From assembly GCA_026874595.1 (NCBI GenBank), contig CM049306.1, positions 35,604,019 through 35,668,018 on the forward strand: DNA of 64,000 nt, given 5' to 3'. The notes below the pieces were generated by a model, which searched no databases, was not told the origin of the DNA, and saw only the letters and a program-made list of their open reading frames with translations. The DNA comes from Sipunculus nudus. Its lineage: Eukaryota; Annelida; Sipuncula; Golfingiida; Sipunculidae. Every line of letters starts with the position of its first letter. Position 1 is the first letter of the stretch. A program made the position numbers and the translations under genes. Positions 32,248 to 42,846 of the stretch are shown here, in pieces.

Positions 32248-33870
32248 AGCTCGGCTGACTGTAAGTCATCTGAGTTATAGTGATCACCCTTTGTCCGGCG
32301 TCCGTCCGGCGGGCGGGCCGTCCATCCGTTAACAGGGCACAAATCGTAAACGTTAGACCTAGAAACTTGTAACAGTACACCCAGCAAATCTCCTTGGAAA
32401 CCCGAAATTAGGTCATGGGGACCTATATTTTGTGACCTACGGGCCAAAAACATGATTTCGAGCACCCAGACATTCAGACAGGGCACAAATTGTATCAATA
32501 AGGGCTAGATAATCCTCACCTGACATTGTGGGAGATCCTAGGCAAATGTCCTTGGAAATCTGAAACTAGGTCACTGTGACCTAAATTCTCCGACCTAGAG
32601 GGAAAAGGTGTCATATGAGCACCCTGAATGTCAGATGGGGACAAAACGTATCTGTGAAGCCTATAATACTCCAACGTGACATTTAGGGAGGTCCTTGGCA
32701 AATCTCCTTGGAAACCTGAAATTATATATATATTTTATGACCGACAGGCCAAAACATGATTTCAAGCACCCTTAATGTCAGATGGGGACAAATCGTATAT
32801 GTGAGTCCTAGAATCGTCTAACTCAATATCCTGAGAGTTTCAAGACAAATCTCCTTGGAAACCTGAAATAAGGTCATGGTGACCTATATTTTGTGACCGA
32901 CAGGCCGAAAACATGGTTTCAAGCACCCTGAATGTCAGGCGGGGCACAAATTGAATCCATTAGGCCTAGAATCTTTTAACTCAATATCCTAAGAGTTTCT
33001 TGGCAAACCTCTTTGGAAACTGGAAATTAGTTCATGGTGACCTATATATTTTTTACCTACGGGCCTAAAACATGATTTTAAACACTCAAACAGTCAGACG
33101 GGGCACGAACTGTATCCATTGGGCCTAGAAACTTCCAGTGACCTATATTCTGCGACCTATAGGGAAAAGATGTCAAATGAGCATCCTGAATGTCAGATGG
33201 GGACATTTTGTTTCTAGGCAAATCTCCTTGGAAACCTGAAATTAGGTAATGGTTACCTACATTTTATGAGTTTCGGGCCAAAAACAAGGTTTTCAAGCAT
33301 CAGTCAGACGGGGCACAAATTGAATCGGTTAGGCCTAGAATCTTCTTATGTAACATCCTTGGCAAGTATCCTTTGGAATACTGAAATAAGGTAACCATGA
33401 CCTATATTTTGCAACCTATTAGAAAAGATGTCATATAACACCTAGACAGTCAGTCCGGGCACAAATTGTATCCATTAGGCCTAGAATCTTTTAACAAAAA
33501 ACTCAGGGAGGTCCTAATCAAGTGCCCTTTGAAACCTGAAATAAATTCATGGTGACCTATATTGTGTGACCTATGGGCTGAAAAATGGGTTTACGCACCG
33601 AGACCGACAAGGCACAAATTGTATCCATTAGCCCTAGACTCTTCTAACATGACATTCAGGGTAATCCTTGGCAATTCTCCTTGGAAACCTGAATTTGGAT
33701 CATGTTGACCTATATTCTGCAAGCTATGGACCAGAAACATGATTTTGAGCACCCAGAGAGACAGGGTACAAATTGTATCTATTTTCCTTTGAACCCTCTA
33801 TTGTGAAATCCAGGAGAGTCCTAGGCAGATCTCCTATGAATCCTGAATTGTTTATTTTCTGTCCATTTTT
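32248..33870 (+). repeat. Tandem array (about 150-bp unit, about 10 copies) with palindromic AGGTCAnnnTGACCT sites
   Basis: Headed by a copy of the AGCTCGGCTGACTGTAAGTC palindrome (32248-32276) and GTCCGTCC. Units then repeat GGGCACAAATTGTATCCATT, GGCCTAGAATC, CAAATCTCCTTGGAAACCTG and AGGTCATGGTGACCTATATT with substitutions. Perfect inverted AGGTCA pairs lie at 32568-32582 and 32871-32885; degenerate ones at 32410, 33029, 33389, 33546 and 33697. Confidence 0.88.
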
Positions 33871-34600
33871 AGCTCAGCTGACTATAAGTCATCTGAGCTA
33901 TAGTCCTAGTCCATTGTCCGTCCGTCTGTAATTGTGGCACGTTTTGTAACCGTAAGACCTAGGAATCTAAAATTCGGCATAATGTTAGATGTCCCCAAGA
34001 TCTCCTACCAAGCCGAAAACTGGGTCTTTGCCACTTCGTTCCTTTGAGAAATTAAGGAAAAACCTCATTTTTTCATTAAAAACCTATTTTCACACTTCAG
34101 GACTGCCTAATATCAAAACCACATATCTATTTTTCCTCAAATTTACCATAAATATTCTTCTATATAGTTCCTGTACATGCCAGGAATTAGGTCCGTATTA
34201 TATAATTTGAAAAAGTAATGGGCCAAAACATAATGCATTTTTTTTTAATCAGGAAAAATATTTGATCACTTAACACAAAACTTATTAAAGCTAAGGACTT
34301 TTTTTTCCAATATTGTAACTTTATTTAATCAAAATTAATTTGTATACCCAAAATTAGATCAAAATCTTTAATTTTTTAAAAAAATATAAGCCAAAATAAA
34401 AAATTGGTACCTTAAATTTTGCCAAAATTTGACCATGACACGTTTTTTCCCTGTAACTGCTGTGGATTTAATTTTCACAGCATGTTTTTGTTAGCATTTC
34501 ATTTGTTAACACCAAAAATTTGAAACCAGTTGATCAAAAACTGTTAATTTTATACAAGTTTTCAAGCACTATGTCACATATCGTTTACATCAAGCTAGTG
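33871..34600 (+). repeat. Dispersed repeat headed by AGCTCAGCTGAC, copy 2
   Basis: Palindrome at 33871-33899 and then a sequence closely matching 5663-6345. Directly abuts the tandem array. Confidence 0.82.
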
Positions 34601-35220
34601 TTATTAAGTTTGCTAGAGCTCAGCTCCACAGCTTCAGCTCTCAGTTCCTAAAATTTGGCATACAGTTAGATGTCTCCAAAATCCCTACCATGCCAAGAAT
34701 TTGGTCACTAGAACTTAATTCCTTTGAGATATTAATGAAGATCTTCATTTTTCCATTGAAACCCTATTGTTTCACTTCATGACTGCCTAAAATCAACACC
34801 ACTGATCTGACTTTGATTATATATAATATACATATTTTTCTACACATTCGCTATTCACATGCCACAAATGATGTCAGTATTGCGTAATTGTTTTAGGTTA
34901 TGGGCCTAAACATAATGCACTTTATAAAAAATTAAGAAATACATTTACTCCCTTAACAAGAGGATTGCTGAAGCTATAGATTTTTTGTCAGGTATGTAAC
35001 ATTATTCAATCAAGATTCAATTGAATACCCAAAATTAGTTCTGAATTTTTCAAATTTTATAAGTTATTAGTATAATAATAGAATTAGTACCTTAAATTAT
35101 GCCCAACTTTGACCATGGCATGTTTGTTTCCTGTGAGCACTGTTGATATAATTTTTATATCATGCACACATAAGGATTTCAGCTTTTTAGTTTAGAAAGC
35201 TGAAATAAATAAATTTGTAT
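34600..35220 (+). repeat. Third, diverged copy of the same dispersed repeat
   Basis: Follows copy 2 head to tail. Landmarks: AAATTTGGCATACAGTTAGA, ATGTCTCCAAAATCCC, GACTGCCTAAAATC, GCCCAACTTTGACCATGGCA. Confidence 0.7.
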
Positions 35221-36340
35221 TTGTTTTTAAAAACAAATTAAAGAAAAATTAATAGAAAAGGAATTTTTTAGTTGATGAGTAACAGGAAATTAACTTGCAG
35301 TTACCGATGATGTAAAAATCTTTTATGGAGGGATAGAATGTCACGAATTCCAAATAACACCATGCAGTCATCTATGGTATTTTTTAGTTCAATTTTAATG
35401 ATAAAAAAAAATAAATCATATTATTCATTACTAATCATTAGGAATCATATGAAAGAAATTAATGATAGACAAAGATGCAGTTGATAATATTTATCTAGAT
35501 TCCTACTGTGTCTAGTGTGTAGACTGATGTGAAGTAGTCCAAAGAGAATATATTACATGTATTTTTTTTAATATAAATAAAAGCCATATAACCAGGTACT
35601 TATAATCATTATTTAAATTTGTGAATTTTTATATTTTGGATTCTCTACATCATTTTTTGGCTTAAACTGAATAAATACAAGACATCGTGCGAATAATTTG
35701 CAAATGTATTTGAATACGAATATGAATATGTACTCCATTATAAAATTTCTTGCATAAGAATGGGAATTTAGGTAAAAATGAAAGTATTTGAATACCAGTT
35801 ACCATTTGATTTAAAAAATCATATGATTCTCTTATTATTTAAAAATTTATATTTGGCACAATATTTGTTATTTAATTTTAATAAATATTTAAACTCTTCT
35901 ATTATATGTGCAGCTTATAAGTTATATGGCCAATTAAAATTCTGTGTGACAATAGCACTCCATTTGTTAATAAGATAAATGAAATCAATCCTCTTCCCTG
36001 TCTCCAAAGATACTATCCAAATCTACATATGCTAAACACTAACAACTCATAATACACCTTATATTTATTACCACACAAAATATATCATATATAACAGCTA
36101 AGCGCCGTGACCTATGGGTTCCTTGTTTCAACACTAACTTTAGCCATAGGCTATTCTAACAGACAATATATAATATTAATAAAAAAAAAAACATGAGCAC
36201 CCAGTCAAAATTAGCTGAGCGTCATGGCCAATGGGCCACTAGTTTTGAACTGTCTGCAGCCAGCTGAACCAATTAAACATGACATTGAAAAGCTGCATGG
36301 GGAATAGATAAGTTAAATGTGATATGTTAATATACCATAA
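35221..36340. other. AT-rich intergenic stretch
   Basis: Nothing recognised. Two short phrases (AGCTAAGCGCCGTGACCTAT and AGCTGAGCGTCATGGCCAAT) resemble each other and AGCTGAGCACAGTGACCCAT at 7518. Confidence 0.6.
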
Positions 36341-37244
36341 TTGTATCCGCCAAAACGAAGTTTTTGACCGGGTTCCGCCGCCGCCGCCGCCGCCGCGTTC
36401 GTTTCCGGAGAACTCCTCTGAGACTACTGGACGCATTTTTCCGAAACTTACACAAATTATAGGGTCACATGTGAACTGGTGCCTAACCAAGTGACCTTGA
36501 CCTCTGACCTTTCCTCTCTGCCCAGCGTCCGTTTGTGCGTCTGTTTCCACACATAAACCCATATATCTCAGGAACCGTTTGACCGATCAGGAAAAATTTT
36601 TTTTACACAAATGTAGCCCTGGGATAGCTTTATAACATACACAACAAAAGGTGGCGACACCTGCAACCATGTTTGTACAGTGTCCATCTGTTCATCTGCC
36701 TTGGGTTAAAATCACACATATCTCTGCAGTGGTTGGACTAATTCACCTAAAATTCGGCATGCGTATACATCCTAGGTACCTTTCTTGATTTTATTACAGG
36801 TGGCGCCACCTACATTCACGTTAACGCTCCACACATCCAAGCTCATATCTCGGGAACCGTTTGACCGATCAGGAAAATTTTTTTTACACAAATGTAGCCC
36901 TGGGATAGCTTTATAACCCACACAACAAAAGGTGGCGCCACCTGCAACCATTTTTGCACAGCGTCCATCTTGTTTGTCCGCTGTGGGATAAAATCAGTCA
37001 TATCTCGTCAGTTGTTTGACTAATCTTCCTGAAATTTTGCGTGTATATACATCTTGGATAGTTTCTCGTTCAAATTGTGTTGGCGCCACCTACAATCATG
37101 TTTACGTGGCAGACGCCCATGCTAATATGTAACACATCTAACTCTATTTCCGCTTGCCACTCAATCCATGCCTCACTTAATTTACTCGTCCTACTCTGTT
37201 TTTGGCGGATACACGTAGTCGCTTGTCGACTACCCGTATCCTAG
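36341..37244 (+). mobile_element. Helentron/HINE-like element (family 1), complete-looking copy
   Basis: Starts TTGTATCCGCCAAAAC, then a (CCG)n tract and TTCGTTTCCGGAGAACTCC. The core has about 145-bp units, each with the palindrome AGGTGGCGCCACCT or a variant (36651, 36801, 36929, 37079). The tail has GTTTTTGGCGGATACA (inverse of the start), hairpin GTAGTCG-CTTGT-CGACTAC (37215-37233), 7 bases, CTAG (37241-37244), then T. No ORF, so non-autonomous. Confidence 0.7.
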
Positions 37245-37296
37245 TCATACTTTTGAACCTGGCTAGTCGCAATTGCCTAGGGATTTGAAAGTTCTT

Positions 37297-37945
37297 TTTG
37301 CACAGTGTCCATCTGTTTGTCTGCCTTAGGTTAAAATCAATCATATCTCGGCATTGGTTTGACCAAATTACCTGAAATTCAGCATACGTATACATCCAGT
37401 ATAGCTTTCTTGATTTATGACAGTTGGCGCCACCTACATTCACGTTCACGCTGTAGACATCCATGCTTATATCTCCGGACCCGTTCAACCAATCAGCAAA
37501 AAAAATTTACACAAATGTAGCCCTTGGATAGCTTTATAACATACACAAAAATGGTGGCGCCACCTGCACCCATTTTTGCACAGCGTCCATTTGTTTGTCT
37601 GCCTTGGTTTGACCAAATTACCTGTAATTCGGCACACATATATACCAAGATAGCTTTCTTGATTTTAGGACAGGTGGCGCCACCTACATTCACGTTCACG
37701 CAGCAGACATTAATGCTTTAATGACTTTTCCACATGAAATTTTGCATGTGTATACATCTTGCATAGTTTCTCGTTCAAAAACAGGTGGCGCCACCTACAA
37801 TCATGTTTATGTGGCAGAGATCCATTCTAATATGTGACACATGTAACTCTATATCCCCTTGCCACTCAATCCATGCCTCACTTCACCCGTCCTTCACTGA
37901 TTTTGGCGGATACACGTAGTCGCTTGTCGACTACCCGTATTCTAG
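37297..37945 (+). mobile_element. Family 1 element, 5'-truncated
   Basis: Core units with GGCGCC palindromes at 37422, 37552, 37671 and 37782; tail hairpin and CTAG (37942-37945) followed by T. It lacks the TTGTATCC start. Confidence 0.68.
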
Positions 37946-38339
37946 TTATATTGTGAAAATGCCTATATCTTTTAATGACGATTCCTATATAGTCTAAAGT
38001 GCTCTAAATAAATTCCTATATTTCTTGAGATTCCTGTTACTTTTACCAAGGTATTACAGGGAAAGCCTTGAAATAAGTTAGGGCTTTGACTATATTTAAG
38101 GTAAAGTAAATACATGCACTTGAAACGTGTATCAGTAATAGATAGCGGCAGCCTCATACCCAATCGTCAGTTTTTAATTAACTGAAGAGACTCTATCATT
38201 TTATTTTTAAAAGGCCTGAATGTCATCTTGTTATTGCTATGTAATGGGAGGATTTTCCATTAGACACAGTCCTAGGAAATCCATATAAATTGCATATGAA
38301 TGGAAAAGCCCCTAGCAGTGACAGCTTTGTCATTATACA

Positions 38340-39611
38340 ACTGGAAAACGGACAGTTGTACAAGCGACCACATGTATCCGCCAAATCAAACTCCTCATAA
38401 ATTGTCACGGAACGGATCTTCAGATGGATACAACATGCATGAATTTCAGGTCAAAACACTTATCCACTAACTGAGAAGAAGTGCATCAGTGTATTCTTTA
38501 AAAACGGAACAACAGGTGGTGCCACCTGTCTGGTCTACAACAAAGCTATCCAAGATGGATAAACCTGCAAATTCAGGCTGATACATCCATCCACTCCTGA
38601 GATATGAGCGATTTTCAACCAAAGCAATCGCACGGATGGACGCCGCGCGAAAGCGATTGCAGATGGCGCCACCAGTCTTGAGTACGAGATTGTTATATCC
38701 AAGATCTATGGATATGTACAATTTCAGGTCAATATGGCAAACCCCTCCTTAAGAAAGGGTTTTAATGTATTCCACGAAAACGAGATGGTATGTGGCGCCA
38801 CCTTCACAGTCTATGAGAAAACTCTCCGAGATGATGGACATGCAAAATGTCAGACCAATAAATTGAACCACTCTGAGATATGAGCAACTTTCATCTTGAG
38901 TACCATATGGAGGTATCCCATGACTACGGACATGCATAATTTCAGGTCAGTACAGAAAACCACTCCTGAGAAAAAGGCATCAATGTAATCTACAAAAAAG
39001 GGAAGGTAGATGGCGCCACCTGTCTGGTCTACGAGAAAAAGCTGCCAAATAAACATACCAAATTTCAGACCATTCCATGAAACCACTCCTGCGAAATGAA
39101 CAATTTTCACCCAAACCAAAAGCACGGATTGACGCCACGCAAAAACGATTGCAGATGGCGACAACGATCTTAAATACGAGATGGAGGTATCAAAGATCTA
39201 TGGGCATGCACAATTTCTGGCCAGTACATTGAACAAATCACTCAGACGTACAGATGGCACACGCATGGATGGACACCACGCAAAAATTATTGCAGGTAGC
39301 GCCACCAGTCTCGAGTACGAAATGGTAGATCCAAGTTCTATGGACATGCACAATTTCAGCTCGAAACATTGAACTACTCCTGAGATATGGGATTTTTTCA
39401 CTAAGACACCCAGATGCACACTGCACAAAAAGGGTTGCAAGTGGCGCCACCAGTCTTTGTTACGCACAACTTCATACGTGAGCGATTAACTATGCTACTA
39501 TGTGTTTCGGAAAGGTCGGTCTAAGGGTCTCCGAGGAGTTCTCCAGAAACGAACGCGGCGGCGTCCGGCTGAAAATAAAGTATCTACAAAACTCTGTTTT
39601 GGCGAATACAA
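38340..39611 (-). mobile_element. Family 1 element in inverse orientation, decayed
   Basis: On the minus strand it starts TTGTATTCGCCAAAAC (about 39611 downward), followed by GGAGAACTCCTCGGAG-type sequence, and ends near 38340 with a degenerate hairpin next to GGCGGATACATG. Palindrome variants lie at 38514, 38663, 38790, 39007, 39155, 39296 and 39439. Confidence 0.62.
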
Positions 39612-39749
39612 TTACAAAATCAAGTATAAGATGAAAACCAATGTACTGCGCGCAACAGGAATAGAAGCTCTTGAAAAAATATGAAAATTTACCAAGCTTT
39701 CGATAAAAAATAAGAAAAACAGCAACAACAAGGTGGATAAACACCTTGA

Positions 39750-39866
39750 TTGTATCCGCCAAAACAGAGTTTTGCGGATATATTTTTTTTTCACAAGGGT
39801 TCCGCAGCCGCCACGTTCGTTTCCGACTTTCCGGAGAAATGTCTTTGTAGACTGTCCATTTCCTAG
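39750..39866 (+). mobile_element. Family 1 element, short 5' fragment ending CTAG
   Basis: TTGTATCCGCCAAAAC head, GGTTCCGCAGCCGCC and TTTCCGGAGAA, then stops at CTAG (39863-39866), exactly where the next copy begins. Either an internal deletion or a head-to-tail junction. Confidence 0.55.
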
Positions 39867-41044
39867 TTGTATCCGCCAAAACAGAGCTATGCGGACACTA
39901 TGTTTTAAGTTGCACGCCGCCGTCGCATAGGCTTCCGGAGAACTCCTCCGTAACCACTGGGCAGAATTGTTTAAAATTCGGAATTATCATTCGGTCACAT
40001 GTGAACTGCTGTGCCCTCATTATTGGTTGAGCTTTGGCCTTCCCTCTCTCCAGTGCGCCCATCTGTACGTCTGTTTGGACATATTAACTCACATATCTTA
40101 GGACTCGTTTAACCTTTCATGAAAAAAGTTTGCACAAATGCAGCTCTTGGATAGCTCTATAACATACACAAAAATGGTGGCGCCACCTGCAACCATTTTC
40201 GCACAGCGTCCATCTGTTCGACTGCCTTTGGTTAAAATCACTCATATCCCTGCAGTGGTTTGATTAGTTCACTTGAAATTTGGCGTGCGTATACATCCTG
40301 GATAGCTTTCTTTATTTTGTGACAGGTGGCGCCATCTACATTCACGTTCACGCTGCAGACATCCATGCTATATCTCTAGACTGGTTTGACATATCTTCCT
40401 AAAATTTCGCATGTGTTTAGACCTTGCATAGTTCTTTATCATACGTAAAACTAGTGGCGCCACCTGCAACCATTTTGCACAGCGTCCATCTGTTCGTCTG
40501 CCTTGGGTTAAAATCACTCATATCTCTGCCGTGGTTTGACTAATTCACCTAATATTTGGCATGCGTATACATCCTGGATAGATTTCTTGATTTTAAGACA
40601 GATGGCACCACCTACATTCAGGTTCATGCTGCAGATATCCATGCTAATATCGCCGGACTTGTTTGACGTATCTTCCTGAAGTTTTGCAAGTGTTTAGATC
40701 TCACATAGCTCTTTATCATACACAAAACTCGTGGCGCCACCTGCAACCATTTTTGCACAGCGTCCATCTTGTTTGTCCGCTGTGGGATAAAATCAGTCAA
40801 TATCGGCAGTTGTTTGACTAATCTTCCTGAAATCTTGCATGTATATACATCTTGGATAGTTTCTCGTTCAAATTGTGTTGGCGCCACCTACAATCATGTT
40901 TACGTGGTAGAGGCCCATGCTAATATGTAACACATCTAACTCTATTTCTGCTTGCCACTCAATCCATGCCTCACTTTACTCGTCCTACTCTGTTTTTGGC
41001 GGATAGGTCTACGCGTAGTCGCTTGTCGACTACCCGTATCCTAG
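39867..41044 (+). mobile_element. Family 1 element, near-complete copy
   Basis: TTGTATCCGCCAAAAC head; core palindromes at 40168, 40325, 40453, 40601, 40730 and 40878; GGCGGATA tail; hairpin at 41015-41033; CTAG 41041-41044 then T. The hairpin and its spacing match 37215-37244 exactly. Confidence 0.68.
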
Positions 41045-42780
41045 TTATACTTTTGAACCTGGCCAGTCGCAATTGCCTAGGGATTTGAAAGTTCTTCCGG
41101 AGGCAAGCCCAAGACAAGTTTATTTCAAAAACGTCACAAATGGCTTTCGCCCGCCGCTAAATGGTTCCATTCGTACAAAAAATACTTCCAGAATACACAG
41201 TTCTGTTGGTTCCGCCTGGCCCATAAGAATGGAATCCCGAATTGCTTTTCTTTAGTGACTAACGCAATGTGGAAACCTGAAACCTGTTGCATCGCCGTCG
41301 GCAGCTAGCTTCCGCCCGTCTTTAACTGCATTTGTTAAACACACAAAGTATTCTTACGCTGTGCTTGGCTAAATATAAAACTATCTCCAGGACCAATAAA
41401 ATCAGCGTCCTATACTAACGTATGGTGCGAATCTGCAGCTCACGACACGCCGGACACATTCGACTCGCTGAACTGACTGAACTCATCTCTCTCCCCGGGC
41501 CTGGAGCTGGCCTATATATATCATATACCAAACACAAAGAAACTTCTGGAAAGTTCCAGACAACGTATGTTCCACAGATTTCTCTACACGGAAACTAACG
41601 TTAACAGACGCATAACAATTAAACCATAGTACAGTAAGATTAATAAATTGAAACATAAACAAACAGATCTACTGATCAACACAACTAATGAAAAATATAA
41701 CAACATTATTATATATTATTAACCACGTTTCCATGACAATATCTTATTCTTCTACCGGGCTCTCATTTAACATGACTTGGTAATACATTTGTGTTAATAA
41801 CCCTAGCTAAAGAATCTTTTTGCTTGAAAAATAAGCTGCCATATCAGGCGCTAGAAGATCATTCCTTCTACATATGCCTTCCTCCCATGACCAGTACCCA
41901 TTCACTCCAGGGTCCAGAGAGCGCACCCTTACTTGTGGTAAAGACTGTGCCTAAGAGTCTCAACGTACACAGCGGTCAGATCGTGACGCGAACCCACAGC
42001 CTTGCGGTCGGAAGTCCAGCGCCCTTAGGCCACCACGCTCCATATGGGCGTTTAATGGTTTTTAAAATATGGTCGTATAATAACCTACAATAAATACCTA
42101 TAGGCTTTATATACAACTGTGTTGTAGATGACAAATGGTACGAAAGATCTGGCTGGCAGCACCAGCAACATGCAGTTATTTAGGATTCAATCAGGCCAGA
42201 TTAAAAAGCCACATTATTCTATACGCAATAGATGCTCCTATTTTTCACTTAGGTTTTTTACTGAATGTGAACAAAGATCTTGGTCTTAATATGGTAGATT
42301 GTGGCTTTTGACACAATCCTTTCACAGACACCATAACGTGTATTGACAATAGGCCTCATAATTTACATTGAAAGGTATAAATGAAAACTTTCTTGTTGTG
42401 CTAGAACTGTCGTACATTTTGATATCCTTAATGTTTCTTGGTAAAATTTCATTTTTGTCTCGTAAATATTATAAAAAGAAAAAAAAAAGTTTCGTCCTTG
42501 CAGCCTATATCCATCTAAGCGTACTAATATTTATTTTATTTTGCCAATTTGCCTTGTGATATGGGTTATACTTTTATGATCAGTAAGATTTTATTGGGCC
42601 GATTTTATAGGCACATAAACATTCAAGTTCTGCCTCTTCGATGTTTGCCAAGAATAATGGGTAATATATATGTTTTTACAACTAGAAATCTGATACCAGG
42701 CTAAGCCTCTGCCACAGGCTCCGATAGATATCAGGCTCAGTCTACAACTTATTGGGCCCGGGAACCAGGATATGCGAGAG
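41045..42780. other. Intergenic stretch upstream of the aminopeptidase gene
   Basis: Mostly unique sequence. The first 52 bp duplicate 37245-37296. A tRNA-like SINE head lies at about 41975-42050 on the minus strand. No protein gene recognised. Confidence 0.65.
41975..42050 (-). mobile_element. tRNA-derived SINE head (tRNA-Arg-like)
   Basis: On the minus strand it reads GTGGTGGCCTAAGGGCGCTG, then GACTTCCGACCGCAAGG and GTGGGTTCGCGTCAC: a good polymerase III A box (TGGCCTAAGGG) and a near B box (GGTTCGCGTCA), laid out like tRNA-Arg. It does not fold as an intact tRNA (weak acceptor stem), so it is more likely a SINE than a tRNA gene. Confidence 0.5.
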
Positions 42781-42795
42781 GCCAACTGGCGTCTG

Positions 42796-42822
42796 TCACA
42801 TGATCAACACATTGTCATGTGA
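42796..42822. promoter_or_regulatory. Inverted E-box pair just upstream of the aminopeptidase start
   Basis: TCACATGA (42796-42803) and its exact reverse complement TCATGTGA (42815-42822) sit 11 bp before the ATG at 42833. CACATG is an E-box core (MiT/TFE, USF type). The site is in the presumed 5' UTR or core promoter. Confidence 0.4.
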
Positions 42823-42832
42823 AGAGATCAAA

Positions 42833-42846
42833 ATGGCTGCACTAGG
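42833..42846 (+). CDS. Aminopeptidase exon 1 (start codon)
   Basis: ATGGCTGCACTAGG then donor GTAAGG; context AAAATGG is a good Kozak. Phase 2 fits the acceptor at 47040, giving MAALGCLCK. The exon is only 14 coding bases, so it is the least certain of the set; the phase match and E-box context support it. Confidence 0.7.

Noticed and set aside
36239-36562. 107-codon minus-strand frame with Gly run
   Set aside because: Runs through the (CCG)n tract and noncoding head of a family 1 element.
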